Source of the DNA: Shewanella sp. c952
GTDB taxonomy: Bacteria > Pseudomonadota > Gammaproteobacteria > Enterobacterales > Shewanellaceae
Assembly (NCBI RefSeq): GCF_019654975.1
Contig: NZ_BPEW01000020.1
Location: 27,726-91,725 of the forward strand
Length of the DNA stretch: 64,000 bases
Direction of reading: 5' to 3'
A program made the translations under genes and the position numbers. Below, one piece after another: positions 1 through 8,663 of this stretch (positions are counted from its first letter, which is position 1; each line of letters opens with the position of its first letter). The notes beneath the pieces were generated by a model, which was not told the DNA's origin, made no database searches, and saw only the letters and a program-made list of their open reading frames with translations.

Positions 1-192
1 GTAGGTATGGCATTGCAGTGGGAATACGAAATGATACTGCCGGTCGATGGCAGCGAATACCAAGTTCGCTTTGATGATTGGATGTTTTTAGTGGATGAAA
101 ATACCATTATTAATCGCACCGATATTATTAAGTTTGGGATCACCATGGCTGAGGTGACCTTGGTGATCGCTAAACAAAGCGATACAGAGTAA
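1..192 (+). CDS. DUF3833 family protein, C-terminal part (cut by window edge)
   Basis: The reading frame is open from the first base, so this is the 3' end of a gene that starts outside the window. The visible 63 codons end with a pattern typical of DUF3833 proteins: an FDDWM stretch, then INRTDI, KFG and a closing beta strand. These proteins are usually lipoproteins of about 180 residues with an unknown role in the envelope. The ATG at position 7 has no ribosome binding site in the few bases visible and is probably internal. The family call is from recognition of the C-terminal pattern only. Confidence 0.7.
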   Translation, partial: VGMALQWEYEMILPVDGSEYQVRFDDWMFLVDENTIINRTDIIKFGITMAEVTLVIAKQSDTE

Positions 193-323
193 CGAAATCA
201 TTGATCTATTTTGGGCTAATCAATCCTCAATCAGTAGACACATTTTCTGGCAAAACATGGCTAACTTTTTTTAGATATTTCATTTATGCTGCTAGCACTC
301 GTCTATTTAAAAGGAATTTTTTA

Positions 324-527
324 ATGAAACATTTAGCAGTTTTATCTTTGTTTATACTGTTGTCAGCATGTGGCTCTAATGCCAGTTACTCGGTTTCAGC
401 TAGTTCAGATGATGATGTGATGGGCTCACGGCAAGCGCCGATGATGAGTGACAATACCCCGATTATTAATGACGATCTGGTGAAGGAAGCTGACAAGAAA
501 GAGCAGGCTAGTAAAGCAAAAGAATAG
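324..527 (+). CDS. Small putative lipoprotein, 67 aa
   Basis: The product starts MKHLAVLSLFILLSACGS: a short positive n-region, a hydrophobic core and a lipobox (LSAC) with the lipidated Cys at residue 17. The mature part is about 50 residues, polar and rich in Asp, Lys and Ser, with no recognised domain. I chose the ATG at 324 because AAGGA lies about 9 bases upstream and the signal peptide starts directly there. The frame stays open further upstream, but that would bury the signal peptide. A short inverted repeat (TAGAGC...GCTCTA, 525-550) overlaps the stop codon and may be a weak terminator. Function unknown. Confidence 0.6.
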   Translation: MKHLAVLSLFILLSACGSNASYSVSASSDDDVMGSRQAPMMSDNTPIINDDLVKEADKKEQASKAKE

Positions 528-565
528 AGCACTACAGCGTGAGCGCTCTAGCTTATAGCTGGTAA

Positions 566-910
566 TTAAGAGCTTTTACGACTGTTGTCGACCTGCTTCT
601 TATCGTAATACTCAAAGGGGAATATGTTTCTAATTCTTTGAGTAATGTCATCGCCGACATTGGCTGATACATGCAATCTGACACCATTGAGTTTTTCAGC
701 TCTAATGGTGCAGGTCAGTTTGTTGGCTTTGGCGATAGCGCGGCACTCTTTTTCAAACTTCTCGGGGATCTTACCTTTGTGGGAGCTTAATCTGCCTTCT
801 TTAAAGTGCATTTCAAAAACGGTTAACCCCTTCTTACCGCTGAAAATTAGTTTGTAGACAATGAAGATACCGATAGCTATAAAAGCGATTTTGAGTAGCG
901 TTGGCGTCAT
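566..910 (-). CDS. DUF3634 family membrane-anchored protein
   Basis: A 114-residue protein with one N-terminal transmembrane helix (about residues 5-24), then a basic soluble domain. The order GKKGLTVFEMHFKEGRLSSHKGKIP matches DUF3634, a small family of Shewanella and related genera with no known function. The helix followed by a Lys-rich segment predicts a cytoplasmic soluble domain. The gene converges with the small lipoprotein gene. A short mobile element begins about 20 bp upstream of its start codon, so its promoter may lie in or beyond that element. Confidence 0.65.
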   Translation of the reverse strand: MTPTLLKIAFIAIGIFIVYKLIFSGKKGLTVFEMHFKEGRLSSHKGKIPEKFEKECRAIAKANKLTCTIRAEKLNGVRLHVSANVGDDITQRIRNIFPFEYYDKKQVDNSRKSS

Positions 911-929
911 ATCTATTCCTTCTATTTTA

Positions 930-1219
930 GGGACTGTAGATCTTCCACGGTTGTTTTAGCCGCAGTTTATTGGCTATTTTGACAAGGCGGAGGCTATGCT
1001 GTTTAGTTATTCTCCACAAATAGTCTACAACACAGTATAAATAGCCAAGAAACGCGGCCCTTTGGGTTCGATTCTATGCACCTATTCTTTTATGACTAGA
1101 ATGTGTTATGAGCTTTTCACTTAGCCAGCTAAGCTTCATCGCTCAAGCCTTGTACTAGAAGCATTATTCCTTACGGTAAAGAACCGAACAAAAAATAAGC
1201 TCGAAAGATCAACTGCTCC
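930..1219. mobile_element. MITE-like element, family A copy 1 (degenerate ends)
   Basis: A 290-bp non-coding unit similar over most of its length to the element at 5961-6223. Its ends are imperfect inverted repeats, GGGACTGTAGATCTTCC on the left and GAAAGATCAACTGCTCC on the right. TA lies directly outside both ends, as for a TA target-site duplication. The inside carries the hairpin-forming blocks seen in the other copy, plus about 25 extra bases near the right end. No transposase is encoded. The less matched ends suggest an older insertion than copy 2. Confidence 0.7.
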
Positions 1220-1413
1220 TAGTCCTATCACCTAAGATACTCTGGCTGATTGTTTTTTTAAAGTGGGCAGAGCACAGTTTGCCAAGATTTGTAATTTTTA
1301 ATCAATAGGATATATTAATGCTAATTGCATTATGCAATTCAGATAGTTAATACAGTGTGTATTAGCGGCCAAGGAATGATGGCTGGCTATTCTTTTCGGT
1401 AAAGGATGACAAT
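1220..1413. other. Intergenic region, nothing recognised
   Basis: This AT-rich stretch lies between the family A element and a 60-codon gene. It presumably holds the promoter of that gene. I see no convincing operator, RNA or additional reading frame. Confidence 0.4.
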
Positions 1414-1596
1414 ATGAGCGTTTCCAACGCAAAAAGGTGGGCAGAGCTGTGTCAACAGCAGGCCGAGTTAATTGATAATCTAACTCGTGTTTTCCCCGAG
1501 CGCAGTGATGAACATGCAAATTTGAGTGAACATTGGCGTGAAGTCGGTCGGAAGATCACCGATGGTGAAGTTGTTTTAATGCCAAAACTTAGATAG
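1414..1596 (+). CDS. Small hypothetical protein, 60 aa
   Basis: A short soluble protein (MSVSNAKRWAELCQQQAEL...) that is mostly charged and probably helical, without signal peptide or membrane segment. AAAGGA sits 8 bases upstream of the ATG and a strong terminator follows about 20 bp after the stop, so it looks like a complete single-gene transcription unit. I do not recognise the family. Confidence 0.6.
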   Translation: MSVSNAKRWAELCQQQAELIDNLTRVFPERSDEHANLSEHWREVGRKITDGEVVLMPKLR

Positions 1597-1615
1597 TTGA
1601 ATATGATTCAACTAA

Positions 1616-1644
1616 TAAAAAACCGCCTGCAGGCGGTTTTTTAT
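1616..1644. terminator. Bidirectional rho-independent terminator
   Basis: A perfect palindrome AACCGCCTGCAGGCGGTT (1621-1638) is flanked by an A run on the left and a T run on the right. It can therefore end both the 60-codon gene and the converging porin-like gene. Confidence 0.85.
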
Positions 1645-1672
1645 GGGTGGGGGAAACAAGGTAAAAGTAGTA

Positions 1673-2395
1673 TTAGAAAGCGTAGCTTGCTGAGGCTAAT
1701 ACTGTGCCATCGTTTCTCCAAGGCTCAGACGAGTCGATGATATTGTCTGAACTTAGGTTGGTATCTAACCAAGCTAGAGACAGCGCTACGCCGCCAAGTT
1801 CTGTGGAGACACCAATAGAGTAATCGGCGTAGTCTTCACCCCAATCATAGTCAGCTCCATCGCCATAGCTGTAACCTACGTGAGCATCAATACTCCAGTT
1901 TTCAAAAATCTCATAGGAGTAGTTAAGCTCGGTATAGTTTAACGCGACATCTGCATTGGAATAATCATTGGTATACCACTGCGCAAGATGGAAATCGCCA
2001 TAGTATAAGCCGACTGAAGCTTCTAAATACTGTGAGCTTTCATCTTGTCCTGGGTAAGTGTAGTAGGTCAATGTAACGTCATATTCCCACTCTTCATCGG
2101 CACCGAAAGCCCCTGCATATCCGGCATAAATATCAACTTCTACATCGGCATCGTAGCTAGCATCATCAACATTACTTGCCCACACACCAAGGAAAATACC
2201 ATTTTCCATGCTGTAATCAACACTGCCCTGAACGGCAAAATCACCCGCAGTCTGAGATACGCCACGGAAGCGATAATCATTGGTGACTCCAATTTCACCA
2301 GAGAACTCTGCTTGAGCAAGTGGTGCAATTAGCGCTGTTGATAAGGTTAGACCGACAACTTGGGCAATCCGTTTTTTATTTAATTTCTTATACAC
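1673..2395 (-). CDS. TorF family putative porin
   Basis: A 240-residue outer-membrane beta-barrel candidate. It has a Sec signal peptide (about residues 1-29, ending APLAQA), then FSGEIGVTNDYRFRGVSQT, the hallmark opening of the Gcw_chp/TorF putative porin family. It is rich in Asp and aromatic residues in alternating strands and ends in a Phe (ASYAF), as barrel proteins often do. The family is thought to form outer-membrane channels, but the substrate is unknown. It converges on the shared terminator at 1616-1644. Confidence 0.8.
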   Translation of the reverse strand: MYKKLNKKRIAQVVGLTLSTALIAPLAQAEFSGEIGVTNDYRFRGVSQTAGDFAVQGSVDYSMENGIFLGVWASNVDDASYDADVEVDIYAGYAGAFGADEEWEYDVTLTYYTYPGQDESSQYLEASVGLYYGDFHLAQWYTNDYSNADVALNYTELNYSYEIFENWSIDAHVGYSYGDGADYDWGEDYADYSIGVSTELGGVALSLAWLDTNLSSDNIIDSSEPWRNDGTVLASASYAF

Positions 2396-2508
2396 GGTAG
2401 TATCTCCATTTTACTATGTTGACTTAGACGCTCCATTATTATGTTTTAAGCATCTTATGGTTTTGCCAAACAGCAGCGTTTGCTACGACCTCATGGCTAA
2501 AAATGATT

Positions 2509-2880
2509 TCAGCGCCTAGTCGGCTCGAAAATCACATACACTTTGCGACAATCTTCAAGTACCTCCCAGGTACCCTCAAACCCCGCTGGGATCACAAATC
2601 TATCACCTGTTTTTACGGTGGTTTGGTTACCATCGTTGTCGGTGACGACACTCGCCCCGGATAGAATTTCGCAGTATTCATGTTCGCTGTAACAGACTTT
2701 CCAGCGGCCAATATCACCTTGCCAAACTCCTGCATGAAACTGGTCGCAATCACTTGAGTAATGGTTTTGCAGCTGCTGTTCAGGGTCGCCCTGAAGCAGT
2801 TTTTCTGCAGCTAGCTTGTAACGTTCTACGGCAGTATTGATGGCCGAAAAATCAATAATTGAATCAATGCCTATGCTCAT
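2509..2880 (-). CDS. Cupin-domain protein (DUF861/Cupin_3 type)
   Basis: A 123-residue single-domain cupin. The second half holds GIGRW-like and EYCEILSG motifs, then GDRFVIPAGFEGTWEV, the usual double-stranded beta-helix signature of Cupin_3 proteins. I chose the ATG at 2880 because the codons between it and the next upstream ATG (2907) contain the only AAAGGA-like sequence; the longer 132-residue form remains possible. It follows mmsA on the same strand with an 87-bp gap and is probably co-transcribed with the transaminase and mmsA. Its role there is unknown, perhaps sensing or modifying a small acid. Confidence 0.7.
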   Translation of the reverse strand: MSIGIDSIIDFSAINTAVERYKLAAEKLLQGDPEQQLQNHYSSDCDQFHAGVWQGDIGRWKVCYSEHEYCEILSGASVVTDNDGNQTTVKTGDRFVIPAGFEGTWEVLEDCRKVYVIFEPTRR

Positions 2881-2967
2881 CGGACTCTCTATTTCCTTTA
2901 CTTGCATGAGTTATGTTGCTGGGTGATAACAACGACAAATGCGCAGCGTTAACTGCGCATCAATCGG

Positions 2968-4461
2968 TTATTTCATTGTTGGCATAACAAACTCTGCTTT
3001 GGCTTGCTTACTTGGTTGAGGCCAGCGAGCGGTAATCGCTTTACGTTTGGTGTAAAAGCGTACTCCATCTGGGCCATGCATATGCAAAGGACCAAACAGT
3101 GAGCGCTTCCAACCACCAAAACTATGGAAAGCCATTGGAACAGGGATTGGTACGTTCACCCCAACCATGCCCACTTGCACGTGATGGCAGAAATGACGCG
3201 CCGCTTCACCACTTTGGGTAAAGATGGCGGTGCCATTACCAAACTCATGGTCATTGATGAGTTGCAACGCTTCGGCGTAGTCTTTTACGCGCACAATGGC
3301 GAGGACTGGGCCAAAGATCTCCTCTTTATAGATAGTCATCTCAGGGGTGACATGGTCAAACAAACAGCCACCTAAGAAATAACCTTGTTCATGGTCAGCA
3401 ACAGTTAGCGCTCTGCCATCGGCAAGTAATTTGGCACCTTCGTTGAGACCCGTTTCAACATAGCTGGTCACTTTTTCTAAGTGTTGCGCCGAGATAAGAG
3501 GGCCCATATCCATCTCAGGTGTTACGCCGTTTCCGACCTTTAGTGATTTTATTTGTGGCAGTAGCTTTTCAACAAGGGCATCGCCAGAGTCACCAACCGC
3601 TAGCACCACTGATATCGCCATGCAACGTTCGCCAGCACTACCGTAGGCCGCACCCATAAGTGCGCCAACGGCTTGGTCAAGATCGGCGTCAGGCATTAAT
3701 ACCATGTGGTTTTTAGCACCGCCTAAGGCTTGAACACGTTTACCGTGTGCTGAAGCGGTGGCATAAATGTATTCTGCAATAGGGGTTGAGCCAACAAAGC
3801 TAACCGCATGCACATCTTTGTGCGTTAGCAGGGTATCTACCGCTTCTTTGTCGCCATTAACGACGTTGAATACCCCATCAGGTAATCCTGCTTCGGTAAG
3901 TAGTTCAGCCATACGCATTACTGAGCTTGGGTCTTTCTCCGATGGCTTCATGATAAAGCTATTACCGCAGGCTATCGCAATTGGGAACATCCACATGGGT
4001 ACCATCACTGGGAAATTGAACGGTGCAATACCTGCAACAACACCCAATGATTGGTTTAAGGTCCACGCATCGACACCGCCGCCGACCTGCTCTGTATGCT
4101 CACCTTTCAATAGGTGCGGAATACCACATGCAAATTCAACCACTTCTAGACCGCGAATGATCTCACCTTTTGCGTCATCCAGTACTTTGCCGTGCTCACG
4201 AGTGATCAGCTCTGCCATCTCATCCATATTGGCTTCGACCAGTGCTTTGAATTTGAATAGCACTCGTGAACGGTTAAGCGGAGTGACTTTTGACCAAGAC
4301 TCATGGGCCTTTTTTGCTATCTCTACAGCACCAGCAACATCTGCTGCACTGGCTAATGAGACACTGCCGCGCTGCTCGCCTGTTGCTGGTTCAAAAATTG
4401 CTTGTGTACGTTGGCTAGGCGCAGTGTGGCCGCCATGAATGTAATGGTTAATCGTAGGCAT
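2968..4461 (-). CDS. mmsA: Methylmalonate-semialdehyde dehydrogenase (CoA-acylating)
   Basis: A 497-residue aldehyde dehydrogenase that oxidises (methyl)malonate semialdehyde to propionyl- or acetyl-CoA with NAD and CoA, releasing CO2. MmsA-type features are the opening MPTINHYIHGG, APFNFPVMVPMWMFPIAIA in the cofactor fold, the KPSEKDPS segment, FVGSTPIA, and the nucleophile in the AGERCMAIS context. The ATG at 4461 has AGGA 9 bases upstream and gives the usual family length; an upstream in-frame start would add 13 atypical residues. It lies 118 bp downstream of a beta-alanine/omega-amino-acid transaminase. Together they would turn beta-alanine into malonate semialdehyde and then acetyl-CoA. 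Confidence 0.93.
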   Translation of the reverse strand: MPTINHYIHGGHTAPSQRTQAIFEPATGEQRGSVSLASAADVAGAVEIAKKAHESWSKVTPLNRSRVLFKFKALVEANMDEMAELITREHGKVLDDAKGEIIRGLEVVEFACGIPHLLKGEHTEQVGGGVDAWTLNQSLGVVAGIAPFNFPVMVPMWMFPIAIACGNSFIMKPSEKDPSSVMRMAELLTEAGLPDGVFNVVNGDKEAVDTLLTHKDVHAVSFVGSTPIAEYIYATASAHGKRVQALGGAKNHMVLMPDADLDQAVGALMGAAYGSAGERCMAISVVLAVGDSGDALVEKLLPQIKSLKVGNGVTPEMDMGPLISAQHLEKVTSYVETGLNEGAKLLADGRALTVADHEQGYFLGGCLFDHVTPEMTIYKEEIFGPVLAIVRVKDYAEALQLINDHEFGNGTAIFTQSGEAARHFCHHVQVGMVGVNVPIPVPMAFHSFGGWKRSLFGPLHMHGPDGVRFYTKRKAITARWPQPSKQAKAEFVMPTMK

Positions 4462-4579
4462 AACGCAAAATCCTAATTGTAATTCCCTGTAGGGAGCCAA
4501 TGGTGTGAATAGGTTTTAATGGACTAGCCTGATGCTGTTATCACGCAAATTCGGACAATTAAGGCAACAGGCTATGGGA

Positions 4580-5920
4580 TTAACCGACAGCGCTAATCGC
4601 ATCCGATAAGGTATTAATGATGGTATCGACCTGTTGTTTATCGATGATCAACGGCGGTGATATGGCAATAATGTCGCCCGTTGCGCGCACTAAGGTGCCA
4701 CTAGCAAAGCAGTGCTCAAAGATGCCAAAGCCACGCTTGCCTGCGCCTTTGTCGCTAGGGGCAAACTGAATACCACCGACTAAGCCTGTGTTGCGGATAT
4801 CGATGACATTGGGCAAGCCTTTTAAGCTGTGCACCGCATCCTCAAAATAGCCTTCAAGTTCGCGGCTGCGTTCAAACAGCTTTTCGTTTTCATAGATATT
4901 TAGGGTGGCAATAGCGGCTGCGGCTGCCACTGGGTGACCTGAGTAGGTGTAACCATGAAACAGCTCGATGGCGTTTTCAGGTCCTTGCATGCAAGTGTCG
5001 TAGATAGCGTCGTCAATCAACACCGCACCCATAGGAATTGCACCATTGTTGAGTGCTTTTGCGGTAGTGAGCATATCTGGAGTGACGCCCCAGCGCTGAC
5101 TGGCAAAGGCATCGCCAACACGGCCAAAGCCAGTGATCACTTCGTCAAAAATCAATAAGATGCCGTACTTTTTAGTGATCTCACGTAATTTTTGCAAATA
5201 GCCTTCTGGTGGCAAAATAACGCCAGCAGAACCTGACATAGGCTCAACAATCACCGCCGCGATGTTCTCGGCACCGTGCAGGGCGACTAACTGCTCAAGC
5301 ACTTCTGCTTTTTCTGCACCAGTCTTTGGCATGCCACGGCAAAAGGCATTTTCTTGCATATCAAGCGTATGGGGTAGATGGTCAACACCTTGTAGTAGCT
5401 GCTGATTAAAGGTCTTGCGGTTGTTACCAATACCACCGACTGAAATACCGCCAAAGCCGACGCCGTGATAACCAAGCTCACGGCCAATAAAGCGTGTACG
5501 AGTGGCTTCACCATTGGCGCGATGATATGTCAGGGCAATTTTAAGGGCGCTATCAACAGACTCAGAACCTGAATTGGTAAAGAAGGCTTTATTCAGCCCT
5601 TCCGGACTTATCTGTGCTAAACGTTCAGCTAGTTCAAAAGCAAGCGGGTGACCCATTTGGAAAGAGGGCGCGTAGTCCATCTCGTGGATCTGCTTGCTAA
5701 CGGCTTCAGAGATCTCTTTTCGTCCATGACCAGCATTGCAGCACCAAAGTCCTGCAGTACCATCTAATATGGGGCGACCAGCAGTGTCTTTGTAATACAT
5801 GCCCTCGGCATGAGCCAACATTCTGGGGTTAGACTTAAATTGTCTATTGGCCGTAAACGGCATCCAGTAATTTGATAAAGACGGTGTTTCGCTGTGGTGG
5901 TGCGTCTGTGAATCTGCCAT
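4580..5920 (-). CDS. Class III aminotransferase, beta-alanine (omega-amino acid):pyruvate type
   Basis: A 446-residue PLP enzyme. The order is LWCCNAGHGR near the N-terminus, FFTNSGSESVDSALK (cofactor phosphate site), YHGVGFGG, IFDEVITGFGR with the Asp that holds the pyridine nitrogen, and the Schiff-base Lys in TTAKALNNG. It most resembles omega-amino acid:pyruvate transaminases (EC 2.6.1.18), which move the amino group of beta-alanine to pyruvate; GABA or putrescine may also be used. The start has AAGG a short distance upstream. It is followed by mmsA on the same strand, which fits beta-alanine use. A family A mobile element starts only 40 bp upstream of the ATG. Confidence 0.88.
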   Translation of the reverse strand: MADSQTHHHSETPSLSNYWMPFTANRQFKSNPRMLAHAEGMYYKDTAGRPILDGTAGLWCCNAGHGRKEISEAVSKQIHEMDYAPSFQMGHPLAFELAERLAQISPEGLNKAFFTNSGSESVDSALKIALTYHRANGEATRTRFIGRELGYHGVGFGGISVGGIGNNRKTFNQQLLQGVDHLPHTLDMQENAFCRGMPKTGAEKAEVLEQLVALHGAENIAAVIVEPMSGSAGVILPPEGYLQKLREITKKYGILLIFDEVITGFGRVGDAFASQRWGVTPDMLTTAKALNNGAIPMGAVLIDDAIYDTCMQGPENAIELFHGYTYSGHPVAAAAAIATLNIYENEKLFERSRELEGYFEDAVHSLKGLPNVIDIRNTGLVGGIQFAPSDKGAGKRGFGIFEHCFASGTLVRATGDIIAISPPLIIDKQQVDTIINTLSDAISAVG

Positions 5921-5960
5921 ATCATCTACCTTGATTCAGTTTAATTATTGTTGTTTTTTA

Positions 5961-6223
5961 GGGGCTGTTGATCTTTCACGGTTGTTTTTGCCGAAGTTTA
6001 TTGGCTATTGTGACAAGGCGGAGGCTATGCCGTTTAGTTCTTCTCCACAAATAGTCTACAACACAGTCAAAATAGCCAAGAAACGCGGCCCTTTGGGTTC
6101 GTTTCAATTCTTTTATTACTTCGTTACGAGCTTTTCGCTTAGCCAGCTAAGCATCATCGCTCAAGCCTTGTACTAAAATAATTGAATTCGAACAAAAACT
6201 AAGCTCGAAAGATCAACAGCCCC
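5961..6223. mobile_element. MITE-like element, family A copy 2 (intact ends)
   Basis: A 263-bp unit with 17-bp perfect terminal inverted repeats, GGGGCTGTTGATCTTTC on the left and its exact reverse complement on the right, bordered on both sides by TA. Inside, TTGGCTATTGTGAC (6001-6014) can pair with GTCAAAATAGCCAA (6066-6079), and GCTTAG/CTAAGC forms another small hairpin near the right part. It shares long blocks with the copy at 930-1219. No transposase is present, so it would need one in trans; TA duplication suggests an IS630/Tc-like enzyme, which is inference. It sits between the divergent transaminase and puuC genes. Confidence 0.82.
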
Positions 6224-6273
6224 TAGTAAGTGTTGCTTTTTTAATCGAGCGGTTGATATTTGCTATGCTATGT

Positions 6274-6288
6274 CAGAAATAATGAACA
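6274..6288 (+). promoter_or_regulatory. Putative PuuR box upstream of puuC
   Basis: CAGAAATAATGAACA matches 12 of 15 bases of the E. coli PuuR box as I recall it (AAAATATAATGAACA). A weaker match ends near 6326 (AAAAATGAAC). It lies about 180 bp before puuC. The same core recurs in the puuB/puuR and puuD upstream regions. Confidence 0.55.
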
Positions 6289-6467
6289 TGAAAGCTTTTT
6301 GTGCATTTATTTATAGCAAAAATGAACTTTTTGTAAAATATATTGAAATTTAGGGGCGGTTAAGCGTAATCTTGCTCAACACCTTATTGGGTTCTATTGC
6401 CGTTTATAGGCAAAAAGAGCACATTTAAAGCGATTCTAATAATTACATACAGCGTTAAGAGGTCATC

Positions 6468-7967
6468 ATGAGCACACCCGAAAACCGCAGCCAGTGGCAA
6501 GCACTCGCAGATTCAATCGCTATTAATGGTTCAGCGTTCATCGCTGGCGAATATGTTGAGTCACAATCGAACGCGACCTTTGACTGCATTAGTCCGATAG
6601 ATGGCAAAGTGTTGGCTAAAGTGGCGAGCTGTGATGAGGCTGATGCTAATATTGCAGTTAGCAATGCCAGAGCAACATTTGAAAGTGGTGTGTGGGCAAA
6701 CCTGCCTCCTGTTAAGCGTAAACAGGTTATGATCCGTTTTGCCGATCTGCTCGAAGAGCATGTTGATGAGTTAGCGCTGTTAGAAACCCTTGATATGGGC
6801 AAACCTATTCAATACTCCCGTGCCGTGGATGTTGCTGGCGCTGCGCGTTCTATCCGCTGGTCAGGTGAAGCGATAGACAAGATTTATGATGAGATCGCGC
6901 CTACTGCCCATAACGAGATCGGTATGATCACTCGTGAGCCTGTCGGTGTTGTAGCTGCAATTGTGCCATGGAACTTCCCGCTATTAATGGCATGCTGGAA
7001 ATTGGGGCCTGCATTGGCAACGGGTAATAGTGTGGTATTAAAGCCTTCTGAAAAATCACCACTAACCGCTATACGTATGGCAGAGCTTGCCATTGAAGCG
7101 GGGATCCCTAAAGGCGTGCTCAACGTACTGCCGGGTTTTGGCCATACCGTTGGTAAAGCCTTAGCGCTGCATATGGACGTTGATACCTTAGTCTTTACCG
7201 GTTCGACCAAGATAGCCAAACAGCTGATGGTTTACGCGGGTGAGTCAAACATGAAACGTGTTTGGTTAGAGGCGGGTGGTAAGAGCCCGAATATCGTATT
7301 TAATGATGCCCCCGATCTTAAAAAGGCCGCTCAAGCCGCAGCGTGCGCCATTGCGTTCAACCAAGGCGAAGTATGTACAGCAGGCTCGCGTTTATTAGTT
7401 GAAGCCGGCGTTAAAGATGAACTTATCGGCCTGATTGCTGAAGAGTTACAAGCTTGGCAGCCGGGTCATCCACTCGATCCAAATACCACATCGGGCGCGG
7501 TGGTTGATAAGCAGCAACTCGACAATGTGCTGGGTTACATTCAATCGGGCAAAGATGAGGGCGCGAAGCTAGATTTTGGCGGCTGCCAAGTGATGCAAGA
7601 CAGCGGCGGCGTCTATGTTGAGCCGACTATTTTCTCCGGTGTTGATAATAAGATGACCATAGCGAAAGAGGAGATCTTTGGCCCAGTGTTATCGGTGATC
7701 ACCTTTGATGGTATGCAACAAGCGATTGAGATAGCAAACGACAGTATCTATGGTTTAGCCGCTGGCGTGTGGACCGCTGATATTAGCAAAGCCCACAAAA
7801 CCGCCAAAGCCTTGCGCAGCGGCATGGTATGGATAAATCATTATGACGGTGGTGATATGACCGCACCATTCGGTGGCTATAAGCAATCGGGTAACGGCCG
7901 CGATAAATCGCTACATGCGTTTGATAAGTACACCGAGATTAAAGCGACTTGGATCGCGCTGGATTAA
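6468..7967 (+). CDS. puuC: Gamma-glutamyl-gamma-aminobutyraldehyde dehydrogenase
   Basis: A 499-residue NAD(P)-dependent aldehyde dehydrogenase. It shows the standard order: VPWNFPLLMACWK, KPSEKSPLTA, FTGSTKIAK, the general-base Glu in LEAGGKSPNIV, the catalytic Cys in FNQGEVCTAGSR, and KEEIFGPVLSV. It closely fits the PuuC/AldH group that oxidises gamma-glutamyl-gamma-aminobutyraldehyde and related omega-aminoaldehydes. It stands alone between a PuuR-like box and a terminator, apart from the other puu genes about 14 kb away, but its promoter region carries the same operator core. It also faces the transaminase/mmsA unit, which fits use of the same amine-derived intermediates. Confidence 0.88.
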   Translation: MSTPENRSQWQALADSIAINGSAFIAGEYVESQSNATFDCISPIDGKVLAKVASCDEADANIAVSNARATFESGVWANLPPVKRKQVMIRFADLLEEHVDELALLETLDMGKPIQYSRAVDVAGAARSIRWSGEAIDKIYDEIAPTAHNEIGMITREPVGVVAAIVPWNFPLLMACWKLGPALATGNSVVLKPSEKSPLTAIRMAELAIEAGIPKGVLNVLPGFGHTVGKALALHMDVDTLVFTGSTKIAKQLMVYAGESNMKRVWLEAGGKSPNIVFNDAPDLKKAAQAAACAIAFNQGEVCTAGSRLLVEAGVKDELIGLIAEELQAWQPGHPLDPNTTSGAVVDKQQLDNVLGYIQSGKDEGAKLDFGGCQVMQDSGGVYVEPTIFSGVDNKMTIAKEEIFGPVLSVITFDGMQQAIEIANDSIYGLAAGVWTADISKAHKTAKALRSGMVWINHYDGGDMTAPFGGYKQSGNGRDKSLHAFDKYTEIKATWIALD

Positions 7968-7988
7968 ATCTTGAGCTTAGCCATAAGG

Positions 7989-8020
7989 AAAGCCAGCCTC
8001 ATTAGAGACTGGCTTTTTGT
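7989..8020 (+). terminator. Rho-independent terminator of puuC
   Basis: AAAGCCAG and CTGGCTTT form an 8-bp stem with a 12-base loop, followed by a short T run. It lies about 20 bp after the puuC stop. Confidence 0.75.
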
Positions 8021-8351
8021 CATTATTCCATGGTCTGGTTGGCACGTTGCAGAAGCAAAATAGTTACTGCGAGCACTTAATTAAACGACGACGGCGCTTT
8101 TCCAACAGTTGTCAATTTATGCAAACCAGCTAATTTTAAGCAGTACTTTTTGCCAAATTTCCCTCTATTTCCCGATAGAGTTAGCTAGTTACGTCTTCGA
8201 GCACATTGTTTTGGCTTCATCCATTTTACCTTTTGTTTTTCCGCAATAAGTATTGAAAGTGCTTTTGCAGAAGTAGGGTAAGTTAGTATCAGTTGATATT
8301 GAGATGGAAGCTGGCTATGTTATTGATTTATAGTGGCTGGCTAATAACAGA
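8021..8351. other. Intergenic region, no gene seen
   Basis: About 330 bp between the puuC terminator and a small hypothetical gene. Only very short reading frames occur, none with a ribosome binding site. It presumably contains the promoter of the following gene. Confidence 0.4.
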
Positions 8352-8615
8352 ATGATGAACTTTGTATCTAACTTAGGGGTATTTGTATGCCCTCATATTT
8401 TTGATAATTCACGTCCTGTACTATATGTAGTTCATGAAGATAATGAATGGCAATGCTTATGTGGTCAAGATGATCATGATGAACACGGTCATCTTGTTGG
8501 GATGGGACATTTGGTCGAGAGAGACTCTACAATTGATACTTTGCATGACTTACCAGATGGTTGGGAAGCAGAGAGACACTCTGTGAATGATAACTGGATC
8601 AGAGCTAAATCTTAG
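8352..8615 (+). CDS. Small hypothetical protein, 87 aa
   Basis: A soluble acidic protein without signal peptide. It reads VCPHIFDNSRPVLYVVHEDNEWQ, then a CxCG-like pair (CLCGQDDHDEH), GHLVERD and DLPDGWEAER. This looks like a widespread small family of unknown function; the spaced Cys and His residues could bind a metal, which is speculation. Two adjacent ATG codons (8352, 8355) could start it and neither has a clear Shine-Dalgarno sequence. A 66-codon membrane protein gene follows 48 bp later. Confidence 0.6.
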   Translation: MMNFVSNLGVFVCPHIFDNSRPVLYVVHEDNEWQCLCGQDDHDEHGHLVGMGHLVERDSTIDTLHDLPDGWEAERHSVNDNWIRAKS

Positions 8616-8663
8616 ATAAGGGCAGGGCTGAGGATCCATTAATAAAGGCTGTGGAGGAATGGA

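Noticed and set aside
201..323. N-terminal extension of the small lipoprotein
   Set aside because: It would place a clear lipoprotein signal peptide inside the protein; the RBS-backed ATG at 324 is better.
3767..4438. 223-codon frame antisense to mmsA
   Set aside because: It is the reverse-frame shadow of a well-supported gene; the product is Ser/Thr/Pro-rich with no domain.
5931..6176. 81-codon frame inside the family A element
   Set aside because: It lies almost wholly in the mobile element, has no ribosome binding site and is not kept open in the other copy.
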